DNA of 64,000 nucleotides, from positions 1 to 64,000 of the forward strand of contig MCGO01000127.1 in the NCBI GenBank assembly GCA_002104985.1. Reading direction: 5' to 3'. Both the position numbers and the translations under genes were made by a program. This DNA is from Rhizoclosmatium globosum (taxonomy: Eukaryota; Chytridiomycota; Chytridiomycetes; Chytridiales; Chytriomycetaceae). Shown in pieces: positions 56,961-64,000 of this stretch. The notes below the pieces were generated by a model. That model was not told the DNA's origin and did not search any database. It saw only the letters and a list, made by a program, of their open reading frames with translations. Positions within the stretch are counted from its first letter, which is position 1, and each line of letters begins with the position of its first letter.

Positions 56961-59900
56961 TGAGTAAGTTAGGAAGACAAACTTGATCCAAGTATTTGAC
57001 CACTCTTATTAATAAAATGCCAAATGCAGTGAGCCAAACTCAACAGATACTCTAACAAGCACAAATGACTAGGATTTGGCACAGAAAAGGGGTGTGTTTT
57101 TGCTTGGGACAGCCTACACGGTATCTGCTTGTTCCGAACCAAGATCTTCTCTCAGGGAAGAGCTCCAGTGTTTATGGCTCTAATTTGATACCAAATAGGA
57201 TCTCTTTAGCAAGGAAAGTGCTCTGCTGTAGTTTAGCTCATTGCATTTCACGTTTGAGTAAGTTAGGAAGACAAACTTGATCCAAGTATTTGACCACTCT
57301 TATTAATAAAATGCCAAATGCAGTGAGCCAAACTCAACAGATACTCTAACAAGCACAAATGACTAGGATTTGGCACAGAAAAGGGGTGTGTTTTTGCTTG
57401 GGACAGCCTACACGGTATCTGCTTATTCCGAACCAAGATCTTCTCTCAGGGAAGAGCTCCAGTGTTATGGCTCTAATTTCATACCCAATAGGAACTCTTT
57501 AGCAAGGAAAGTGCTCTGCTGTAGTTTAGCTCATTGCATTTCACGTTTGAGTAAGTTAGGAAGACAAACTTGATCCAAGTATTTGACCACTCTTATTAAT
57601 AAAATGCCAAATGCAGTGAGCCAAACTCAACAGATACTCTAACAAGCACAAATGACTAGGATTTGGCACAGAAAAGGGGTGTGTTTTTGCTTGGGACAGC
57701 CTACACGGTATCTGCTTATTCCGAACCAAGATCTTCTCTCAGGGAAGAGCTCCAGTGTTTATGGCTCTAATTTCATACCCAATAGGAACTCTTTAGCAAG
57801 GAAAGTGCTCTGCTGTAGTTTAGCTCATTGCATTTCACGTTTGAGTAAGTTAGGAAGACAAACTTGATCCAAGTATTTGACCACTCTTATTAATAAAATG
57901 CCAAATGCAGTGAGCCAAACTCAACAGATACTCTAACAAGCACAAATGACTAGGATTTGGCACAGAAAAGGGGTGTGTTTTTGCTTGGGACAGCCTACCC
58001 GGTATCTGCTTGTTCCGAACCAAGATCTTCTCTCAGGGAAGAGCTCCAGTGTTTATGGCTCTAATTTCATACCCAATAGGAACTCTTTAGCAAGGAAAGT
58101 GCTCTGCTGTAGTTTAGCTCATTGCATTTCACGTTTGAGTAAGTTAGGAAGACAAACTTGATCCAAGTATTTGACCACTCTTATTAATAAAATGCCAAAT
58201 GCAGTGAGCCAAACTCAACAGATACTCTAACAAGCACAAATGACTAGGATTTGGCACAGAAAAGGGGTGTGTTTTTGCTTGGGACAGCCTACACGGTATC
58301 TGCTTATTCCGAACCAAGATCTTCTCTCAGGGAAGAGCTCCAGTGTTCATGGCTCTAATTTCATACCCAATAGGAACTCTTTAGCAAGGAAAGTGCTCTG
58401 CTGTAGTTTAGCTCATTGCATTTCACGTTTGAGTAAGTTAGGAAGACAAACTTGATCCAAGTATTTGACCACTCTTATTAATAAAATGCCAAATGCAGTG
58501 AGCCAAACTCAACAGATACTCTAACAAGCACAAATGACTAGGATTTGGCACAGAAAAGGGGTGTGTTTTTGCTTGGGACAGCCTACACGGTATCTGCTTA
58601 TTCCGAACCAAGATCTTCTCTCAGGGAAGAGCTCCAGTGTTCATGGCTCTAATTTCATACCCAATAGGAACTCTTTAGCAAGGAAAGTGCTCTGCTGTAG
58701 TTTAGCTCATTGCATTTCACGTTTGAGTAAGTTAGGAAGACAAACTTGATCCAAGTATTTGACCACTCTTATTAATAAAATGCCAAATGCAGTGAGCCAA
58801 ACTCAACAGATACTCTAACAAGCACAAATGACTAGGATTTGGCACAGAAAAGGGGGTGTTTTTGCTTGGGACAGCCTACCCGGTATCTGCTTGTTCCGAA
58901 CCAAGATCTTCTCTCAGGGAAGAGCTCCAGTGTTTATGGCTCTAATTTCATACCCAATAGGAACTCTTTAGCAAGGAAAGTGCTCTGCTGTAGTTTAGCT
59001 CATTGCATTTCACGTTTGAGTAAGTTAGGAAGACAAACTTGATCCAAGTATTTGACCACTCTTATTAATAAAATGCCAAATGCAGTGAGCCAAACTCAAC
59101 AGATACTCTAACAAGCACAAATGACTAGGATTTGGCACAGAAAAGGGGTGTGTTTTTGCTTGGGACAGCCTACACGGTATCTGCTTGTTCCGAACCAAGA
59201 TCTTCTCTCAGGGAAGAGCTCCAGTGTTTATGGCTCTATTTCATACCCAATAGGAACTCTTTAGCAAGGAAAGTGCTCTGCTGTAGTTTAGCTCATTGCA
59301 TTTCACGTTTGAGTAAGTTAGGAAGACAAACTTGATCCAAGTATTTGACCACTCTTATTAATAAAATGCCAAATGCAGTGAGCCAAACTCAACAGATACT
59401 CTAACAAGCACAAATGACTAGGATTTGGCACAGAAAAGGGGTGTGTTTTTGCTTGGGACAGCCTACACGGTATCTGCTTGTTCCGAACCAAGATCTTCTC
59501 TCAGGGAAGAGCTCCAGTGTTTATGGCTCTAATTTCATACCCAATAGGAACTCTTTAGCAAGGAAAGTGTCTGCTGTAGTTTAGCTCATTGCATTTCACG
59601 TTTGAGTAAGTTAGGAAGACAAACTTGATCCAAGTATTTGACCACTCTTATTAATAAAATGCCAAATGCAGTGAGCCAAACTCAACAGATACTCTAACAA
59701 GCACAAATGACTAGGATTTGGCACAGAAAAGGGGTGTGTTTTTGCTTGGGACAGCCTACCCGGTATCTGCTTGTTCCGAACCAAGATCTTCTCTCAGGGA
59801 AGAGCTCCAGTGTTTATGGCTCTAATTTCATACCCAATAGGAACTCTTTAGCAAGGAAAGTGCTCTGCTGTAGTTTAGCTCATTGCATTTCACGTTTGAG

Positions 59901-60431
59901 TAAGTTAGGAAGACAAACTTGATCCAAGTATTTGACCACTCTTATTAATAAAATGCCAAATGCAGTGAGCCAAACTCAACAGATACTCTAACAAGCACAA
60001 ATGACTAGGATTTGGCACAGAAAAGGGGTGTGTTTTTGCTTGGGACAGCCTACAGGTATCTGCTTGTTCCGAACCAAGATCTTCTCTCAGGGAAGAGCTC
60101 CAGTGTTTATGGCTCTATTTAATACCCAATAGGAACTCTTTAGCAAGGAAAGTGCTCTGCTGTAGTTTAGCTCATTGCATTTCACGTTTGAGTAAGTTAG
60201 GAAGACAAACTTGATCCAAGTATTTGACCACTCTTATTAATAAAATGCCAAATGCAGTGAGCCAAACTCAACAGATACTCTAACAAGCACAAATGACTAG
60301 GATTTGGCACAGAAAAGGGGTGTGTTTTTGCTTGGGACAGCCTACACGGTATCTGCTTGTTCCGAACCAAGATCTTCTCTCAGGGAAGAGCTCCAGTGTT
60401 TATGGCTCTAATTTCATACCCAATAGGAACT

Positions 60432-62600
60432 CTTTAGCAAGGAAAGTGTCTGCTATAGTTTAGCTCATTGCATTTCACGTTTGAGTAAGTTAGGAAGACA
60501 AACTTGATCCAAGTATTTGACCACTCTTATTAATAAAATGCCAAATGCAGTGAGCCAAACTCAACAGATACTCTAACAAGCACAAATGACTAGGATTTGG
60601 CACAGAAAATGGGTGTGTTTTTGCTTGGGACAGCCTACACGGTATCTGCTTATTCCGAACCAAGATCTTCTCTCAGGGAAGAGCTCCAGTGTTCATGGCT
60701 CTAATTTCATACCCAATAGGAACTCTTTAGCAAGGAAAGTGCTCTGCTGTAGTTTAGCTCATTGCATTTCACGTTTGAGTAAGTTAGGAAGACAAACTTG
60801 ATCCAAGTATTTGACCACTCTTATTAATAAAATGCCAAATGCAGTGAGCCAAACTCAACAGATACTCTAACAAGCACAAATGACTAGGATTTGGCACAGA
60901 AAAGGGGTGTGTTTTTGCTTGGGACAGCCTACCCGGTATCTGCTTGTTCCGAACCAAGATCTTCTCTCAGGGAAGAGCTCCAGTGTTTATGGCTCTAATT
61001 TCATACCCAATAGGAACTCTTTAGCAAGGAAAGTGCTCTGCTGTAGTTTAGCTCATTGCATTTCACGTTTGAGTAAGTTAGGAAGACAAACTTGATCCAA
61101 GTATTTGACCACTCTTATTAATAAAATGCCAAATGCAGTGAGCCAAACTCAACAGATACTCTAACAAGCACAAATGACTAGGATTTGGCACAGAAAAGGG
61201 GTGTGTTTTTGCTTGGGACAGCCTACCCGGTATCTGCTTGTTCCGAACCAAGATCTTCTCTCAGGGAAGAGCTCCAGTGTTTATGGCTCTAATTTCATAC
61301 CCAATAGGAACTCTTTAGCAAGGAAAGTGCTCTGCTGTAGTTTAGCTCATTGCATTTCACGTTTGAGTAAGTTAGGAAGACAAACTTGATCCAAGTATTT
61401 GACCACTCTTATTAATAAAATGCCAAATGCAGTGAGCCAAACTCAACAGATACTCTAACAAGCACAAATGACTAGGATTTGGCACAGAAAAGGGGTGTGT
61501 TTTTGCTTGGGACAGCCTACACGGTATCTGCTTGTTCCGAACCAAGATCTTCTCTCAGGGAAGAGCTCCAGTGTTTATGGCTCTAATTTCATACCCAATA
61601 GGAACTCTTTAGCAAGGAAAGTGTCTGCTATAGTTTAGCTCATTGCATTTCACGTTTGAGTAAGTTAGGAAGACAAACTTGATCCAAGTATTTGACCACT
61701 CTTATTAATAAAATGCCAAATGCAGTGAGCCAAACTCAACAGATACTCTAACAAGCACAAATGACTAGGATTTGGCACAGAAAATGGGTGTGTTTTTGCT
61801 TGGGACAGCCTACACGGTATCTGCTTATTCCGAACCAAGATCTTCTCTCAGGGAAGAGCTCCAGTGTTCATGGCTCTAATTTCATACCCAATAGGAACTC
61901 TTTAGCAAGGAAAGTGCTCTGCTGTAGTTTAGCTCATTGCATTTCACGTTTGAGTAAGTTAGGAAGACAAACTTGATCCAAGTATTTGACCACTCTTATT
62001 AATAAAATGCCAAATGCAGTGAGCCAAACTCAACAGATACTCTAACAAGCACAAATGACTAGGATTTGGCACAGAAAAGGGGTGTGTTTTTGCTTGGGAC
62101 AGCCTACCCGGTATCTGCTTGTTCCGAACCAAGATCTTCTCTCAGGGAAGAGCTCCAGTGTTTATGGCTCTAATTTCATACCCAATAGGAACTCTTTAGC
62201 AAGGAAAGTGCTCTGCTGTAGTTTAGCTCATTGCATTTCACGTTTGAGTAAGTTAGGAAGACAAACTTGATCCAAGTATTTGACCACTCTTATTAATAAA
62301 ATGCCAAATGCAGTGAGCCAAACTCAACAGATACTCTAACAAGCACAAATGACTAGGATTTGGCACAGAAAAGGGGTGTGTTTTTGCTTGGGACAGCCTA
62401 CCCGGTATCTGCTTGTTCCGAACCAAGATCTTCTCTCAGGGAAGAGCTCCAGTGTTTATGGCTCTAATTTCATACCCAATAGGAACTCTTTAGCAAGGAA
62501 AGTGCTCTGCTGTAGTTTAGCTCATTGCATTTCACGTTTGAGTAAGTTAGGAAGACAAACTTGATCCAAGTATTTGACCACTCTTATTAATAAAATGCCA
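60432..62600 (+). repeat. Higher-order repeat of four satellite units (about 1175 bp)
   Basis: A unit with AAAGTGTCTGCTATAG (60444 and about 61619) is followed by a unit with AAAATGGGTGTG (about 60605 and 61780), then by two CCCGG/CTTGTTCCG units (60880, 61174 and 62055, 62349). The same ordered set occurs twice at a spacing of 1175 bp, so a block of four units was duplicated together. Confidence 0.85.
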
Positions 62601-63299
62601 AATGCAGTGAGCCAAACTCAACAGATACTCTAACAAGCACAAATGACTAGGATTTGGCACAGAAAAGGGGTGTGTTTTTGCTTGGGACAGCCTACACGGT
62701 ATCTGCTTGTTCCGAACCAAGATCTTCTCTCAGGGAAGAGCTCCAGTGTTTATGGCTCTATATTAATACCCAATAGGAACTCTTTAGCAAGGAAAGTGCT
62801 CTGCTGTAGTTTAGCTCATTGCATTTCACGTTTGAGTAAGTTAGGAAGACAAACTTGATCCAAGTATTTGACCACTCTTATTAATAAAATGCCAAATGCA
62901 GTGAGCCAAACTCAACAGATACTCTAACAAGCACAAATGATTAGGATTTGGCACAGAAAAGGGGTGTGTTTTTGCTTGGGACAGCCTACACGGTATCTGC
63001 TTGTTCCGAACCAAGATCTTCTCTCAGGGAAGAGCTCCAGTGTTTATGGCTCTAATTTCATACCCAATAGGAACTCTTTAGCAAGGAAAGTGCTCTGCTG
63101 TAGTTTAGCTCATTGCATTTCACGTTTGAGTAAGTTAGGAAGACAAACTTGATCCAAGTATTTGACCACTCTTATTAATAAAATGCCAAATGCAGTGAGC
63201 CAAACTCAACAGATACTCTAACAAGCACAAATGACTAGGATTTGGCACAGAAAAGGGCTGTGTTTTTGCACGTTGGATCCCCAACTACAAAAAACGTAC

Positions 63300-63546
63300 C
63301 CGTGAAGGACATGTCTTCAAAATTTTCTTGACAGTCACTTTTCCCTTCTCCCAAAGATCTTTGATGAACAATGTCATGGTCATTCGAGTCCGAAGCTTGA
63401 CGTGTTGACGTTACAGCCGGAAGGAAGAATTTTTGTTGATGACGTTGTGTCGGTTTATTATCTTTCAATATATGCTGTGCTCGGGTCATTACAGAAATTG
63501 TAAATAAAGTAGAGATTGGACATGTGGTACAAACAGGTGCACACAT
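63300..63546 (-). CDS. Truncated 5' exon next to the array, unknown protein
   Basis: Frame from ATG 63546 (MCAPVCTTCPISTLFTISV; another ATG at 63489, MTRAQHILKDNKPTQ) to a GTACGT splice donor at 63299-63294 directly after DMSFTG. The composition looks like a soluble polar protein (SDSNDHDIVHQRSLGEGKSD). No following exon exists: 30 bp beyond the donor the satellite begins. The gene seems to have lost everything after exon 1. No family is recognised. A cluster of ACGTCA sites lies about 50-100 bp upstream. Confidence 0.4.
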
Positions 63547-63597
63547 TAGATCAGGTGAGAGAAAGGAGAATGGTAATTGGATGAGTAATCGGGCATT

Positions 63598-63645
63598 ACG
63601 TCAACATGACGTCAGGAAACCACGTCATCTTGCGGTAACCACGTC
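63598..63645. promoter_or_regulatory. Cluster of CRE/ATF-like ACGTCA motifs
   Basis: Four ACGTC cores in 48 bp: 63598-63603, the palindrome TGACGTCA at 63607-63614, 63622-63627 and 63641-63645. TGACGTCA is the classic bZIP (CREB/ATF) site. The cluster lies upstream of the minus-strand exon at 63546. Confidence 0.5.
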
Positions 63646-63666
63646 TTTTGCTGACTCCAATTGGTG

Positions 63667-64000
63667 CTAGCCAAGCACAAAGTACTTGGCTATCGCTTCT
63701 TTCACCTCTGCAGGAGTAAGGCCAAAGTGCTCCTTATTTGAAGGCATTAGAAAAACGTACAGAACTAGCGTCATAAAAAAATTACTGAAACTTTGTGTGT
63801 ACCATCCTTATTCAGTTTGGCTTGTGTGTTGCCGTCTCCAAAGATTACCTTTCTGACATCAGCCTCCATTGTAGTCACAACAGATGAATGATAATTTTGC
63901 ATATGTGCTTTCATGTTGGTCAAAGATCCTTGGCTGTCTATCTTCTGGGCCCACATGCAAGGAACATTGGTATACTTAGAGTGGTAAACAAGGCAGATAT
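63667..64000 (-). pseudogene. Fragment of a second hAT transposase (5' exons), running off the right edge
   Basis: Reads in from the right edge as ICLVYHSKYTNVPCMWAQKI and SLTNMKAHMQNYH, a BED-type zinc finger parallel to the CSWAQKTDNSGSLVNLKSH part of the transposase at 18362-20906. A GTAATT donor and an AATAAG acceptor join HKVS to EHFGLTPAEVKEAIAKYFVLG, matching DNFKMSPMAVKEAIGKHIIL in exon 2 of the other element. A stop (63667-63669) follows where the match ends, and no later transposase exons follow. So this is a 3'-truncated relative, clearly divergent from the first element. The 5' end lies outside the window. Confidence 0.75.

Larger units (their letters stand above)
35095..63269 (+). 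repeat. Satellite array: about 96 tandem copies of a 294-bp unit
   Basis: Head-to-tail array of 28.2 kb. The unit starts GATCCAAGTATTTGACC and ends GGAAGACAAACTT; successive copies are 294 bp apart with occasional 292-295 bp units, and 294 is exactly 98 codons. Copies are nearly identical. Recurrent variants sit at a few sites: CCTACACGG/CCTACCCGG/CCTACCGG, CTTATTCCG/CTTGTTCCG/CTTTTCCG, GTGTTCATGG/GTGTTTATGG/GTGTTATGG, and AATTTCATACC/AATTTATACC/AATTTGATACC. Each copy has a 71-codon frame beginning MTRIWHRKGVCF, a by-product of the repeat: several copies lose it through 1-bp deletions. The left edge is at 35095 and the right edge at about 63269, inside a unit. The array may be centromeric, heterochromatic or a gene-fragment amplification; sequence alone cannot say. 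Confidence 0.97.

Noticed and set aside
35175..63152. About 80 open frames of 67-75 codons (MTRIWHRKGVCF...) as genuine small proteins
   Set aside because: They are the same stretch of a tandem repeat read again and again. Several copies are broken by 1-bp deletions without any compensating change, and the frame crosses the better-supported mini-introns of the unit.
35095..63269. CRISPR-like array
   Set aside because: Units are continuous 294-bp tandem copies with no unique spacers, and the genome is eukaryotic.
35095..63269. Ribosomal RNA, 5S or snRNA gene array
   Set aside because: The unit shows none of the conserved 5S internal control region, U-snRNA or rRNA core motifs that I know.

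Overview
The window looks like nuclear DNA of a flagellated (zoosporic) true fungus, most likely a chytrid. Genes are split by many short GT-AG introns, mostly about 40-70 nt. Typically fungal genes (a secreted GH15 glucoamylase pair, a SulP transporter fused to a cyclic-nucleotide-binding-like domain) sit beside genes needed for cilia or flagella (a DYNC2I2/WDR34 intraflagellar dynein subunit, a Rabin8/Sec2 Rab exchange factor). No bacterial-style operons are seen.

Layout. 1-4717 (-): 5' part of a TmcB-like multi-pass membrane protein with a PAS domain, running off the left edge. 4973-11315 (-): a tandem duplication containing two glucoamylase genes; the intact C2H2 zinc-finger gene next to copy 2 has a decayed 3' remnant next to copy 1, so the duplicated unit was glucoamylase plus the end of the zinc-finger gene. 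11405-12081 (-): a second, small zinc-finger gene, divergent from DYNC2I2 (12199-14159, +). 14502-15846 (+): a Rap-GAP. 16106-22258 (-): a class A flavin monooxygenase cut by a 4.6-kb hAT transposon (16460-21065) with 8-bp target-site duplications and terminal inverted repeats. The element carries a multi-exon transposase and an unrelated long reading frame on the opposite strand. 22651-34634: a hypothetical protein, a degenerate tRNA-Gln, an SGNH/PC-esterase-like type II membrane protein, a small secreted protein, a SulP-STAS-CNB transporter, a Rabin8/Sec2 homologue with an apparent frameshift, and an AT-hook plus C2H2 protein.

35095-63269 is a 28-kb tandem array of about 96 copies of a 294-bp unit (exactly 98 codons). 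The first copy is joined in frame to a plausible start-codon exon (35061), and the unit contains what look like fungal mini-introns, so the satellite seems to have grown from the 5' part of a protein gene. The array has a higher-order four-unit duplication at its right end, one truncated unit, a patch that looks like a sequencing artefact, and variation concentrated in about one third of the unit.

63270-64000 holds a truncated minus-strand 5' exon behind a cluster of ACGTCA motifs, then a fragment of a second, divergent hAT transposase reaching the right edge.

Exon boundaries were read by eye from splice signals and protein-family continuity. No database search was possible, so family names rest on recognised motifs.
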